A stretch of DNA of 43,546 nucleotides from Bacillota bacterium (GTDB lineage: Bacteria > Sysuimicrobiota > Sysuimicrobiia > Sysuimicrobiales > Segetimicrobiaceae), in contig JAJPJJ010000043.1 in the NCBI GenBank assembly GCA_021324295.1, positions 1-43,546 on the forward strand. Reading direction: 5' to 3'. This document shows, one piece after another, positions 15,814-25,191 of this stretch (positions within the stretch are counted from its first letter, which is position 1; every line of letters begins with the position of its first letter). The notes below the pieces were generated by a model. The model was not told the DNA's origin. It made no database searches and saw only the letters and a program-made list of their open reading frames with translations. The position numbers and the translations under genes are program-made.

Positions 15814-16728
15814 ATGTCCCTGGCAGGCGTCTCCGCTCCGCCGGCGCCGCCGCGCAGTCGCGGCGGCGCCGGCGCGCACCGGACGGGCCGCCGCCTCCCG
15901 TGGGGCGGCGTGCTGTTCCTGCCCGGCGCGCTTGTCATCGGGTCCCTGCTGGTCGCCTGCCTGATCCTCTTCCGCTACAGCCTCAACGCCTGGGATCCCG
16001 TGCGCACCATGGTGACGAGCTGGACCGGCGCCAACTACCTGGCGCTCGTGCGGGACCCTGTGGTGCGCCGGGCATTCATCGAGACCCTGCGCATCGGCGT
16101 CACCGTGACGCTGGTGTGCCTCGTCCTCGGCTACCCCGTGGCGTACGGGATCTCCCGGTCGCGGAAGCGGGCGCTGCTGATGTTCCTCCTGGTCGCCCCG
16201 CTGCTCATGGACGCCCTGCTCCGGTCCTTCGGGTGGCTCGTCATGCTGGGACACCACGGCCTGGTGAACGTCCTGCTGACCGGCCTCGGCGTATGGGCGA
16301 GTCCGAAGCGGCTCATCTACACGCCGCTCTCGGTGATCATCGAGATGATCCACGAGCTCATCCCCTTCATGGTCCTGCCCATCGCGAGCGTGCTCGAGCG
16401 TATCGATCCCACCCTCCACGAGGCGGCGATGAACCTGCGGGCCGGCCCCGTGCGCGCGTTCTGGTTCATCACGTTGCCGCTCAGCCTGCCGGGCGTGCTG
16501 GCCGGCACGCTGCTCACCTTCGCGCTGGCGATGAGCGCCTTTGTGGCCCCGCTCATCCTGGGGGGCGGCAACGTGCTGACGATGACGATCCTGATCCAGC
16601 AGCAAATGCTCACGACGCTGAACTGGCCGCTGGGGTCCGCTGAATCGATCGCGCTCGTCCTGGTCGTGCTGGCGGTCTTGACCGCGTACGGGCGCCAGGC
16701 GCGCCGGATCGCGAGGGGGAGCGCGTGA
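15814..16728 (+). CDS. ABC transporter permease (PotB-like)
   Basis: A 304-aa inner-membrane permease with six core membrane segments and the EAA coupling loop around EAAMNLRAGPVRAFWFITLPLSLPG. The N-terminal ~30 residues are a Pro/Arg-rich cytoplasmic extension (PPAPPRSRGG). The ATG at 15814 lies 32 bp after the binding-protein stop. Its TGA overlaps the GTG of the next permease, a typical PotB-PotC arrangement. Confidence 0.92.
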   Translation: MSLAGVSAPPAPPRSRGGAGAHRTGRRLPWGGVLFLPGALVIGSLLVACLILFRYSLNAWDPVRTMVTSWTGANYLALVRDPVVRRAFIETLRIGVTVTLVCLVLGYPVAYGISRSRKRALLMFLLVAPLLMDALLRSFGWLVMLGHHGLVNVLLTGLGVWASPKRLIYTPLSVIIEMIHELIPFMVLPIASVLERIDPTLHEAAMNLRAGPVRAFWFITLPLSLPGVLAGTLLTFALAMSAFVAPLILGGGNVLTMTILIQQQMLTTLNWPLGSAESIALVLVVLAVLTAYGRQARRIARGSA

Positions 16729-17558
16729 CGTCCGTCGGCCGCCGGCTGGGCGCGATCCTGTTGGGCAGCTACCTGGTGCTCTTCTTCCTGTATCTCGAGA
16801 GCCCGCTGCTGATCATCTTCCTGACGTCGTTCAGCCGGGGAGCCTCGCTCACGTTTCCCCCCGATGGCTTCTCGCTGCACTGGTACGCGCGCCTGTGGGA
16901 CTACGTCCACGACGCGGCGGGTCTCCAGCCGGGCCTCGTGGCGTCGGCGTGGACCAGCGTGTGGCTGGGTGCGAGCGCGATGGCGGGATCGGTGGTCGTG
17001 GGCGTGCTGGTGGCCTTCGGCCTCCGCCGGTACCGCTTTCGGGGGCACGCCCTGGTCCGGCAGTGCTTTCTGCTCCCGATCCTGTTCCCGCAGGTGGTGA
17101 TCGGGGTCGGACTGCTGCTGTGGTTCAGCGCCATCCGGGGCGTGCCGAGCTGGCTCCGGCTCGTGCTGGGGCACCTGATCCTCACGCTGCCCTACGTGAT
17201 CGTCACCGCCGGCGCGAGCCTGGACACGCTCGACGAGAAGCTGGAAGAGGCGGCCATGAACCTGGGAGCCAACCGGCTGCAGACGTTCTGGCACATCACG
17301 CTACCCTCGATTCGATCCGGCATCGTCTCCGGAGCGCTCTTTGCCTGGCTGATCTCGTTTGCGAACTTCACCGTGACGTTCTTCCTGTACTCGGGGGAGA
17401 TGCGACCTCTGCCCGTGTGGATCTACGAGAACCTGCAGCGGGTGATCGACCCGAGCCTGGCGGCCCTCAGCACGCTCGTGGTGCTCCTGACCCTCGTCGT
17501 GCTCCTGATCATGAACCGCCTGGTTGCCCTCGGCCGCCTCGTGGGGCTCCGGGGGTAG
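16725..17558 (+). CDS. ABC transporter permease (PotC-like)
   Basis: A 277-aa permease partner of the PotB-like protein, with the EAA loop EEAAMNLGANRLQTFWHITLPSIRSG and six predicted membrane segments. The GTG start overlaps the preceding TGA (GTGA). The importer ATPase starts 78 bp downstream. Confidence 0.92.
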   Translation: MTSVGRRLGAILLGSYLVLFFLYLESPLLIIFLTSFSRGASLTFPPDGFSLHWYARLWDYVHDAAGLQPGLVASAWTSVWLGASAMAGSVVVGVLVAFGLRRYRFRGHALVRQCFLLPILFPQVVIGVGLLLWFSAIRGVPSWLRLVLGHLILTLPYVIVTAGASLDTLDEKLEEAAMNLGANRLQTFWHITLPSIRSGIVSGALFAWLISFANFTVTFFLYSGEMRPLPVWIYENLQRVIDPSLAALSTLVVLLTLVVLLIMNRLVALGRLVGLRG

Positions 17559-17636
17559 CATGGCCGGGGGCGGGCCCGCGCGGCGGGAGGCGGGGCCGTG
17601 GACGCGGCCGTCCTTCGGGGCGACGGAGGGCGAGGC

Positions 17637-18737
17637 ATGAATCAGCGGGTGCCGGAACTCCGACTCGAGCACGTGACGAAGCGGTTCGGGAGCACGGCCG
17701 CGGTGCAGGACGTGTCGTTCTGCCTCTGGCCGGGCGAGTTTCTCTCGCTGCTCGGACCGAGCGGCTGCGGCAAGACGACCACGCTCCGGATGATCGCGGG
17801 GTTCGTGGTCCCCGATGCCGGGCGGATCCTCTGCCGCGGCCAGGACATCACGGACGAGCCCCCGTACCGGCGCGACGTCGGTCTCGTGTTCCAAAACTAC
17901 GCCCTCTTTCCGCACATGACCGTGGCGGAGAACGTCGCCTTCGGCCTCAAGATGCGCGGGGCCGCGAGGTCGGTGACGCGGGACCGGGTTCAGTGGGCGC
18001 TCGAGCTGGTCCGCATGCCGCAGTACGGGACCCGGCGGCCGCACGAGCTGAGCGGCGGGCAGCAGCAGCGGGTGGCGGTGGCGCGGGTGCTCGCGGCGGG
18101 GGCCTCGCTCCTCCTGTTCGACGAGCCATTTAGCAACCTGGACGCAAAGCTGCGGAAGGCGATGCAGGTGGAGCTTCGAGAGCTGCAGCAGCGCCTGGGC
18201 ATCGCCACGATCCACGTGACGCACGATCAGCAGGAAGCGATGTCGATGTCCGACCGCCTGATCGTGATGAACAGCGGCCAGATCGAGCAAGAGGGCACGC
18301 CGGAGGAGATCTACCGGCACCCGCGGTCGGCGTTCGTCGCGGAGTTCATGGGCGAGTGCAACCGGCTCGCCGGCCGGGTCGTGGGCGTGGACCGGGCGCG
18401 CGGCATGGCGGAGCTCGACCTCGATGCCGGCGGCCGGTTGCTCGCCCCCTGGAGCGGCCCGGAGGATCCGCCGGAGCGCGCCGTGGCCTTCCTGCGGCCG
18501 GAGCACATCACGATCGTGTCCTCCGGCGCCGGCGGCGGACAAGCGAACGTGCTCGCCGGCACGGTCCGCCGCCGGGTGTACCTCGGTCCGGTGACGGTGC
18601 TGTACGTCTCGCTGAACGACGACACCGACGTGCTGGTGCAGTGCACCAACTCGCTCAACGGCGCCTCGGGGTACGGTCCGGACGCCCGGGTCCAGTTGCA
18701 CCTGCCTCCGCCGAGTGTGCGGCTCATGCCGCTCTGA
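17637..18737 (+). CDS. ABC transporter ATP-binding protein (PotA-like)
   Basis: A 366-aa cytoplasmic ATPase energising the PotB/C-type permeases. It shows Walker A GPSGCGKTT (about 42-50), the QNYALFPHMTV Q-loop region, signature LSGGQQQRVAVARVL, Walker B LLLFDEPFSNLD and switch HVTHDQQEAM. A C-terminal TOBE-type regulatory domain (about 240-366) follows, as usual for Pot/Fbp/Ugp ATPases. The ATG at 17637 follows GGAGGGCGAGGC; a GTG at 17598 would add 13 residues. All motifs are intact, unlike the LivG domain earlier in the window. Confidence 0.93.
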   Translation: MNQRVPELRLEHVTKRFGSTAAVQDVSFCLWPGEFLSLLGPSGCGKTTTLRMIAGFVVPDAGRILCRGQDITDEPPYRRDVGLVFQNYALFPHMTVAENVAFGLKMRGAARSVTRDRVQWALELVRMPQYGTRRPHELSGGQQQRVAVARVLAAGASLLLFDEPFSNLDAKLRKAMQVELRELQQRLGIATIHVTHDQQEAMSMSDRLIVMNSGQIEQEGTPEEIYRHPRSAFVAEFMGECNRLAGRVVGVDRARGMAELDLDAGGRLLAPWSGPEDPPERAVAFLRPEHITIVSSGAGGGQANVLAGTVRRRVYLGPVTVLYVSLNDDTDVLVQCTNSLNGASGYGPDARVQLHLPPPSVRLMPL

Positions 18738-18812
18738 GGGATGCCGCGGCGCCGCGGCGGGAACGAGGCGGGGGCCTGGGGGACGCGGACGACCGCGCAC
18801 GGGGGGAGAGGG

Positions 18813-19736
18813 ATGAGGCTGGTCACATACCTCCGCGGAGGCGGCCCGGCACGGGCCGGGGTGCTCCTCCAAGATGCACGCATCCTGGACCTCGCGGGGG
18901 CCGGACAGGCCCTCGGCATCTGCCTGCCGTCCGACCTGCTGGCCCTCCTGGACCTCGGGCCGTACGGGCTCGAGCAGGCGGCCTGGGTGGCGGACCGATC
19001 CGGCCGGATCGGGTTCCCGACCCTGCCGCGGGCCCAGGCGCGCCTGCTGGCGCCGGTGCCGCGGCCGCGTAAGGTGCTCGCGGTGGCCGGCAACTACGCC
19101 GATCACCTCGTGGAGTCCCGTATGGAGGTGCCGGAGAAGTCGCGGACGACGATCCGCCCATTCCTCAAGCCCTCCACCACCATCATCGGACCCGACGACC
19201 CGATTCGCCTGCCTCGCTGGAGCACGACCGTCGACTACGAGGCGGAGCTTGCCATCGTGATCGGGCGGCGCGCCGCGGCGGTCACGCCCCAGGACGCGCC
19301 TGCGTACATCGCCGGCTACAGCGTCTTCAACGATATCTCGGCGCGGTCGCTCACCATCGCCGCCGGACGGACGCCGCGCGAGCGCGATCGGTTCTTCGAC
19401 TGGCTCGCCGGGAAGTGGTTCGATACGTTCGCGCCGCTGGGGCCCGCGGTCGTCACGGCCGACGAGGTGGGCGACCCGCACCGGCTCGCGCTGTCCCTCC
19501 GGGTGAACGGCGAGCAGCGGCAGCAGGCCTCGACGGCCCAGATGATCTTCACGTGCCAGGAGATTGTGTCGTTCTTTTCGCACCTGACGACGCTGGAGCC
19601 GGGCGACATCATCGCGACGGGAACCCCGGCGGGGGTGGGGACAGCGACGCGGACCTATCTCCAGCCGGGAGACATCGTGGAGGCGACGATCGAGGGCCTG
19701 GGGACGCTGCGAAACAGCGTCGAGCCGGCCGCGTGA
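18813..19736 (+). CDS. Fumarylacetoacetate hydrolase family protein
   Basis: A 307-aa FAH-superfamily enzyme, cleaving or hydrating C-C bonds of beta-keto or 2-oxo acids with Mg2+/Mn2+. The C-terminal FAH domain shows VDYEAELAIVIGRRA (the metal-binding Glu pair), GYSVFNDISARS, KWFDTFAPLGP and DIIATGTPAGVG. The N-terminal ~75 residues form the family's small cap domain. The ATG at 18813 has a GGGGGGAGAGGG leader. Within the cluster it would process a ring-opened or keto-acid intermediate. Confidence 0.92.
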   Translation: MRLVTYLRGGGPARAGVLLQDARILDLAGAGQALGICLPSDLLALLDLGPYGLEQAAWVADRSGRIGFPTLPRAQARLLAPVPRPRKVLAVAGNYADHLVESRMEVPEKSRTTIRPFLKPSTTIIGPDDPIRLPRWSTTVDYEAELAIVIGRRAAAVTPQDAPAYIAGYSVFNDISARSLTIAAGRTPRERDRFFDWLAGKWFDTFAPLGPAVVTADEVGDPHRLALSLRVNGEQRQQASTAQMIFTCQEIVSFFSHLTTLEPGDIIATGTPAGVGTATRTYLQPGDIVEATIEGLGTLRNSVEPAA

Positions 19737-19770
19737 GCGGGGCGCCCGGCGCGGCACGCCACGTCTGTGC

Positions 19771-20466
19771 ATGGAGACGCCGATGAACAGGGGTCCGATC
19801 TCCGAGGTCCGGTATCGGACGGCCAGCGAGCATGCGTACCGGGTCCTGAAGCAGTGGATCCTCGACGGCCAGCTTGCCCCGGGGAGCGCGATCGATCAGG
19901 CGGACGTGAGCGCCCGGCTGGGGATCAGCCGGATGCCGGTCCGCACGGCCCTGGAGCGGCTGGACAGCGAGGGCCTCGTGTTGCTGACGCCGCACCGCGG
20001 CGCGATCGTCGCCCCGACATCCGTGCGGGAGATGCGGGAGCTGTACTTCGTGCGGCGCCACCTGGAGGGCCTCGCGACCGAGCTGGCGGCGCAGGGCCTG
20101 TCCGACGCGCAGCTCGACGAACTGGTCCGGATCCTCGACCTCACGGAGCAGCAGGTGCGGGTCGGCGATCTCGATGGATTCCTGGCGAGCAATCGGGCGT
20201 TCCACATGGCGATCTACGCCGGCGCGAACAACGCCGTCCTCCGGCGTGTGATCGAGAGCCTCTGGGACCTCGGCGAGCGCTACCGCCGCGCCTACCTGCA
20301 GCTCCCCGAGCGGGCGGATGAATCGACCGCCGAGCACCGGCGTATCTACGAGCTGCTGCGCTCGCGCCGGGCGCGCGAGGCGAGGGCGTTTATGGAGGAG
20401 CACAACGACAAGACGATGCGCGTGTTGATCGAGCGGTTCGAGCGCGACAGCGGCAAGCTCGCGTGA
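19771..20466 (+). CDS. GntR family regulator with FCD domain
   Basis: A 231-aa regulator with an N-terminal winged helix (about 20-85: EHAYRVLKQWILDGQLAPGS, DVSARLGISRMPVRTALERL, then LVLLTPHRGAIVAP) and a C-terminal all-helical FCD ligand-binding domain (about 95-220) with the FHMAIYAGANN metal/ligand segment. FadR-subfamily members usually sense a pathway carboxylate and repress their own cluster. It lies between FAH and the 2-hydroxyacid dehydrogenase. The overlapping promoters at 14559-14622 are a plausible operator region, but I saw no clear GntR palindrome. Confidence 0.93.
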   Translation: METPMNRGPISEVRYRTASEHAYRVLKQWILDGQLAPGSAIDQADVSARLGISRMPVRTALERLDSEGLVLLTPHRGAIVAPTSVREMRELYFVRRHLEGLATELAAQGLSDAQLDELVRILDLTEQQVRVGDLDGFLASNRAFHMAIYAGANNAVLRRVIESLWDLGERYRRAYLQLPERADESTAEHRRIYELLRSRRAREARAFMEEHNDKTMRVLIERFERDSGKLA

Positions 20467-20478
20467 GGGGATCGGACG

Positions 20479-21531
20479 ATGACGCCGCTGCGCGGTCGCG
20501 CGCCGGGCTCCGACGGCACCGGAGGTCCGGCTGCGGCGGAGCCCCCGGCGACGGGCCGCCCCTACCGCCTGGTGGAGGTGTGCCCGCCGGACCGCCGGCC
20601 CCTGCGCGTGCTGATCCATCACGGAGCGTGCGACGCGTATGTGCGGGTCCTCTCGGAGCGGCTGCCCCTCCGCGACCTCACCGGCGGGGCGCTCGAGGCG
20701 GAGCCGCTCGAAACCGTGGACGTGCTCCTCACGTGGAAGCCGCCCGCGTCCGTGCTGGCGCGTCTTGCGGGGCTCCGCTGGATCCAGACCACCAGCGCCG
20801 GCATCGACCAGATCCTCGACTTCTATCGCGCGCACCCGGATCTGATCGTGACCACCACCAAGGGGCTGCAGGCCGACAGCACGGCCAGCCTGGCGCTCGC
20901 GCTGATGCTGTCGTGCTTTTGGAGGCTTCCACGCCTTCTCGAACGCCAACAGCGGGCCGTCTGGGAGAAGCCCGCCGTCGGCGTCCTGTCGGCTCAGACC
21001 TGTGCGGTCGTGGGCCTCGGACACGTGGGCCGGCGCATCGCAGCCCACGCCGCGCAGCTCGGGATGACGGTCCTTGGGATGCGGCGCGGCGAGGAGCCGG
21101 TGGAGGGCGTCGCCCGGCTCTACGCCGAGGACAGGCTGCGCGAGCTGCTTCACGCCGCCGACTACGTCGTGTTGGCCCTCCCGCTGACGCACCGCACACG
21201 CCGGATGTTTGGCGACGCGGAGTTCGCGGCCATGAAGCGTTCCGCCTACCTCATCAACGTGGCGCGGGGCGGGATCGTCGACGAGGACGCCCTGCTTCGC
21301 GCGCTCCGGGCCGGGCTGATCGCCGGGGCCGCGATCGACGTGTTCGAGGAGGAGCCTCTGCCGCCGACGCACCCGCTGTGGCGAGCTCCGAACGTCGTCC
21401 TCACGCCGCATATCGGCGGCGACCGCGCGGACTACGTCGAAGGGGCCGCCGCGATCTTCGTGGAGAACGCGCGGGCGTTCCCCGACCGGGACCGCATGCG
21501 CGGCATCGCCAGTCCCACGCTCGGCTACTGA
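20479..21531 (+). CDS. D-isomer-specific 2-hydroxyacid dehydrogenase
   Basis: A 350-aa NAD(P)-dependent oxidoreductase. The Rossmann glycine motif is VVGLGHVGRRI (about 178-186). The catalytic residues are R263 (NVARGGIVDE), E292 (DVFEEEPLP) and H311 (LTPHIGG). The N-terminus has a low-complexity Gly/Pro/Ala leader of about 35 residues, so the true start may be internal. The ATG begins 12 bp after the GntR stop. Probably interconverts a 2-oxo acid and a D-2-hydroxy acid in the pathway. Glyoxylate/hydroxypyruvate reductase-like enzymes have this architecture. Confidence 0.92.
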   Translation: MTPLRGRAPGSDGTGGPAAAEPPATGRPYRLVEVCPPDRRPLRVLIHHGACDAYVRVLSERLPLRDLTGGALEAEPLETVDVLLTWKPPASVLARLAGLRWIQTTSAGIDQILDFYRAHPDLIVTTTKGLQADSTASLALALMLSCFWRLPRLLERQQRAVWEKPAVGVLSAQTCAVVGLGHVGRRIAAHAAQLGMTVLGMRRGEEPVEGVARLYAEDRLRELLHAADYVVLALPLTHRTRRMFGDAEFAAMKRSAYLINVARGGIVDEDALLRALRAGLIAGAAIDVFEEEPLPPTHPLWRAPNVVLTPHIGGDRADYVEGAAAIFVENARAFPDRDRMRGIASPTLGY

Positions 21532-21615
21532 GGCGTGGACGCCATCGGGGCCGCGGCGCACGCCGGCCGGCGGGCCACGTCCGCCGTGCGCGGCTGGGGT
21601 AGCGAGGAGGGATTC

Positions 21616-22779
21616 ATGCCCATCGGCGAGAGTTTCGGTCTGCCCTTTCCGCGGGAAGAGTACGACGAGCGCCTGTCCGCCGTGCGGCGAGGCATGGCCG
21701 TGGCCGGCGTCGAGGTCCTGCTGCTCTTTGCGCCGGCCAACATCGCATACATCACGGGGTACAACACGGTCGGCTACACCAACTACCAGTGCCTCGCGGT
21801 CCCGATGGCTGGGCCGCCGGTGCTCGTCGTTCGACTCCTCGAGCAGGCCGTCGCGCGGGCTACGACGTGGCTCGAGACCATCGTGACCTACGCGGACCAC
21901 GAGGATCCGGCGGTGGCCGTGCGGCGCGCGCTGCACGACGCCGGGCTGGGTGGACGGCGGCTGGCCGTCGAGCAGACAAGCCCGCTGTTCAGCGTGAGGA
22001 GCTACACGCACCTGGCGGAGGTGCTGGGCGCACCCCTGGCCGACGGGTCGGGACTGGTGGAGGCTGTGCGGGTGACCAAGTCTCCGCGGGAGATTGCCTG
22101 CCTGCGGTCGGCCGCGCGTTGCACGGAGGCCGGGATGCGCGCAGCGCTCGACGCGATCGCCGAGCAGAGGACCGAGAACGAGGTGGCGGCGGAGTGCTAC
22201 CGTGCGATGGTCGCAGCCGGGAGCGAGTTCTTGAGCGGCCAGCCGATCCTCACGTCCGGGCACAAGTCCGGCATCGCCCATACGACGTTCCACCGACGCA
22301 CGCTCCAGCGGGGCGACGCCGTCCTCATCGAGATCGGGGGAGTGTGGAACCGGTACACGGCGCCGCTCATGCGCACCGCCACAGTCGGCGCGCCACCGTC
22401 CCAGGTGCGCCGGATGTACGACGTCTGCCGCGAGGCGCTGGAGGCGGCGCTGGCGACGATGCGACCAGGGGCCCGCTCCCAAGATGTGCAGGCGGCCTGT
22501 CAGGCCGTGATCGACCGGCACGGCTTCGAGCCGCACTTCCGAAAGCGGACGGGCTACAGCGTCGGGGTGAGCTTCGGACCGGGCTGGGGCGAGGGGCACA
22601 TCATGGACCTGAAGCATCACGACCGCCGCGAGCTACGGCCGGGGATGGTCTTCCACGTCGTGCCGGCGATGCGGGCGCCCGGCGCGTACGGGGTGGGCGT
22701 CAGCGAGACGGTCGCCGTCACGGAGCGGGGCGTCGAGTTGCTGACGAGCTTCCCCCGGGATCTGTTCGTGCGGCCATGA
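21616..22779 (+). CDS. M24-fold hydrolase, ectoine hydrolase/creatinase-like
   Basis: A 387-aa pita-bread-fold protein (M24 superfamily: prolidase, creatinase, ectoine hydrolase DoeA). The N-terminal creatinase domain starts FPREEYDERLSAVRRGM with NIAYITGYNTVGYTNYQ. The C-terminal domain has GYSVGVSFGPGWGE and GVSETVAVTERGVELL, typical of DoeA-like proteins. The prolidase metal positions look altered: residues 238-254 read IEIGGVWNRYTAPLMRT where metal enzymes have two Asp ligands. A metal-independent C-N hydrolase is therefore more likely than a peptidase (inference). The ATG at 21616 has GCGAGGAGGG upstream; GTG 21535 is an inferior start. Its stop overlaps the M20 gene (ATGA). Confidence 0.87.
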   Translation: MPIGESFGLPFPREEYDERLSAVRRGMAVAGVEVLLLFAPANIAYITGYNTVGYTNYQCLAVPMAGPPVLVVRLLEQAVARATTWLETIVTYADHEDPAVAVRRALHDAGLGGRRLAVEQTSPLFSVRSYTHLAEVLGAPLADGSGLVEAVRVTKSPREIACLRSAARCTEAGMRAALDAIAEQRTENEVAAECYRAMVAAGSEFLSGQPILTSGHKSGIAHTTFHRRTLQRGDAVLIEIGGVWNRYTAPLMRTATVGAPPSQVRRMYDVCREALEAALATMRPGARSQDVQAACQAVIDRHGFEPHFRKRTGYSVGVSFGPGWGEGHIMDLKHHDRRELRPGMVFHVVPAMRAPGAYGVGVSETVAVTERGVELLTSFPRDLFVRP

Positions 22780-23972
22780 CGTCGCCCGCCGGGGAAGACG
22801 TGGCCCCGACGTCCAGCCCGTTCGTCGCGGCGGTCGCCGGTCGCAGAGAGCAGATGCTCGAGTTCCTGGGCCGCATCGTCTCGATGGAGAGCCCGACCCA
22901 GGAGAAGGCGCACGTCGACGCGGTCCTCGAGGTCCTCGCGGACGCCTACCGCAGCCTGGGGTTTGCGTGCCGGCGGCTCGCGGAGCGGGAGTACGGCGAT
23001 CACCTCGTCGCCGACAGCCCGGCCGAGGGCCGCCCGCGCGTCCTCCTCGTCGGGCACGCCGATACCGTCTACCCGCTGGGAACGCTGGCCTCGATGCCGG
23101 CACGGCGGGAGGGGGACCGGCTGCGCGGGCCCGCGGTCGTCGACATGAAGGGTGGGCTCGTGGCGATGCTCTTCGGCGTGCGCTGCCTGCTGGCGGCTCA
23201 CCCGCGGCTGCACGGCTCGATCCGGGTCGTGATCACCTCGGACGAGGAGCCGGGGTCACCCACGTCGCGCGATCGCTGGCCCGAGCTGGCGCGCGGGGCC
23301 GACGCTGCCTTCGTGTTCGAGCCGGCGCGCCCGGACGGCGCGCTGGTCCTGCGGCGGAAGGGCGTCGGCATCTTCCGCGTGCACGTCCGTGGCCGCGCCG
23401 CGCACGCGGGTGCGGAGCCGGAGCAGGGGGCCAGCGCGATCCGCGCTCTCGCCCGAAAGCTCCTGGACATCGAGGACCTGGCGGCGCCCGCGGCGGGGAC
23501 CACCGTGAACGTGGGCGTCGTCCGGGGAGGGACGCACCCGTACGTCGTCCCGGAGGACGCCGAGGCGATGATCGATGTTCGCGTGGCCACCGCGGCGGAG
23601 CGCGACCGCGTGCTCGCCGCGATGGGCGCGGTCGTGGATCGAGAGGACGTGCCGCTGACCCGGGCGACGCTCGCCGGCCAGTTCCACCGGCCGCCGCTCG
23701 AGCCGGTGCCTGGCACCGAGCGCCTCGTCGCGATGATCGAAGACGAAGGGCGCCGAATCGGCCTGCCGGTGCGGTGGGCGACGACGGGCGGCGCCTCCGA
23801 CGGCAACAACCTCGCAGCCGCTGGCATCCCGACGATCGATGGGATGGGGCCGGCAGGCGGGCGGGCGCACAGCCCGGACGAGTACATGGAGATCCCGTCG
23901 CTGTTCCTGAAGACGGCCCTGCTGGCCGGCTTGCTCGACCGCCTGGTCGGGCCCGAGGCGATGTGGCGTTGA
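22776..23972 (+). CDS. M20 family metallopeptidase (glutamate carboxypeptidase-like)
   Basis: A 398-aa zinc hydrolase of the M20 family. The ligand motifs are LVGHADTVYP, VVDMKGGL, SDEEPGSP, FEPARPDG and the C-terminal GGRAHSPDEYMEI. The dimerisation/lid domain includes RGRAAHAGAEPEQGASA, typical of CPG2/ArgE-like members. The ATG overlaps the M24 gene stop. The pair M24 plus M20 resembles the two-step hydrolysis/deacetylation logic of ectoine degradation (DoeA/DoeB), but DoeB belongs to another family, so this is only an analogy. Confidence 0.9.
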   Translation: MTSPAGEDVAPTSSPFVAAVAGRREQMLEFLGRIVSMESPTQEKAHVDAVLEVLADAYRSLGFACRRLAEREYGDHLVADSPAEGRPRVLLVGHADTVYPLGTLASMPARREGDRLRGPAVVDMKGGLVAMLFGVRCLLAAHPRLHGSIRVVITSDEEPGSPTSRDRWPELARGADAAFVFEPARPDGALVLRRKGVGIFRVHVRGRAAHAGAEPEQGASAIRALARKLLDIEDLAAPAAGTTVNVGVVRGGTHPYVVPEDAEAMIDVRVATAAERDRVLAAMGAVVDREDVPLTRATLAGQFHRPPLEPVPGTERLVAMIEDEGRRIGLPVRWATTGGASDGNNLAAAGIPTIDGMGPAGGRAHSPDEYMEIPSLFLKTALLAGLLDRLVGPEAMWR

Positions 23973-24011
23973 TGGTGGGGCCCCGCATCCCCGGCGGCGA
24001 GGAGGGGGAGC

Positions 24012-25130
24012 GTGCGGATCAGTGAGGTGGCCATCTTCCGCGTGGACCTGCCCCTGGCGGACCCCTTCGAGCACGCCTCCTCGGGGTTGGTGCGCGTCCT
24101 CGAGGAGGTCGTTGCGGCGGTCCGGACCGACAGCGGCGTGGTCGGGTGGGGCGAGGTGCGCGGGAACTGCGCGTACGTCACCGGCGATACGGCCGACCGG
24201 GTGGTGGCGGCGGCGTCCAGGCTGGCACCGCTGTTCCTCGGACACCCGATCGAGCGGATCGCTGCCCTGCGGGCGCGCGTGGAGCAGGCCGTGGTGGGCA
24301 ACACCGCGGCGAAAGCGCTGCTCGACATCGCGGTCCACGACGCGGCCGCCCGCGCCCTCGGCGTCCCGGTCGCGACGCTGCTGGGCGGGCAGCTGCGCGA
24401 CCGGCTGCCCACCGACACGAGCATTCCGTTCGTCCCACCGGACCAGGCGGCTGCCCAGGCGCGCCGGGCCGTCCGCGAAGGCTTTCGTCTCGTCAAAGTG
24501 CGGGTGGGCCTCGGTCAGGAGCGCGACGAGGCGCGCCTCGTCGCGGTCCGGCAAGCGATCGACGACGAGCCGGACGGCGGGGCCGTCGAGCTGGCGGCGG
24601 ATGCCAACGGGGCCTGGTCCCCGCAGCAGGCGGTCGGCTACCTCAGGCGCTGGGAGCGGTTCCGCTTCGCGTGGATCGAGCAGCCGGTCGCGGCCGACGA
24701 CATCGCGGGGCTGCGCTTCGTCCGCGACCACGCGGCGATCCCGGTGATGGCGGACGAATCGGCGAAGGGGCCCCGCGAGGTCCTCCGGCTGGTCGAGCAG
24801 CGCGCCGTCGATCTGCTGCACTTCAAGCTCATCAAGGCCGGCGGGTTGGCGCCGCTGCAGACGATGATGCACATCGCCGAGGCGGCGGGCACGTCCTACA
24901 TGATCGGGCAGATGGATGAGGGGATGCTGGCCACGGCGGCCGCCGTGCAGGCCGGGGCGGCGTCCCGCGCAGAGCACTTCGAGGTCCACGGGTACGCGCG
25001 GGTCGCCAGGCAGCCGTTCCGCGGGCTGGAGTGCGTCAGGGGGGAGGTGCTCGTCCCCACGGGCCCAGGGCTCGGGGTCGAGGTGGACACGAGCCTCCTC
25101 ACGCCGGTGCACGTCGAGCGCGCGCCGTGA
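24012..25130 (+). CDS. Mandelate racemase/muconate lactonizing enzyme family protein
   Basis: A 372-aa enolase-superfamily enzyme that abstracts the alpha-proton of a carboxylate using Mg2+. The metal ligands are D197 (AADANGAW), E223 (WIEQP) and D248/E249 (MADES). The basic residues are K162 in VKVRVG, where the second member of the usual KxK pair is Arg164, and the lysines of FKLIKAGG (272, 275). The pattern fits the MLE/dipeptide-epimerase-like subgroup. The GTG start has GAGGGGGAG upstream. It is the last gene of the long plus-strand cluster. Confidence 0.92.
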   Translation: MRISEVAIFRVDLPLADPFEHASSGLVRVLEEVVAAVRTDSGVVGWGEVRGNCAYVTGDTADRVVAAASRLAPLFLGHPIERIAALRARVEQAVVGNTAAKALLDIAVHDAAARALGVPVATLLGGQLRDRLPTDTSIPFVPPDQAAAQARRAVREGFRLVKVRVGLGQERDEARLVAVRQAIDDEPDGGAVELAADANGAWSPQQAVGYLRRWERFRFAWIEQPVAADDIAGLRFVRDHAAIPVMADESAKGPREVLRLVEQRAVDLLHFKLIKAGGLAPLQTMMHIAEAAGTSYMIGQMDEGMLATAAAVQAGAASRAEHFEVHGYARVARQPFRGLECVRGEVLVPTGPGLGVEVDTSLLTPVHVERAP

Positions 25131-25191
25131 CGCGGGCGATCGGCCCGGGACGCCGTCGGCCCCGGCCGGTCGCTGACGGGCGGGGACGCCG

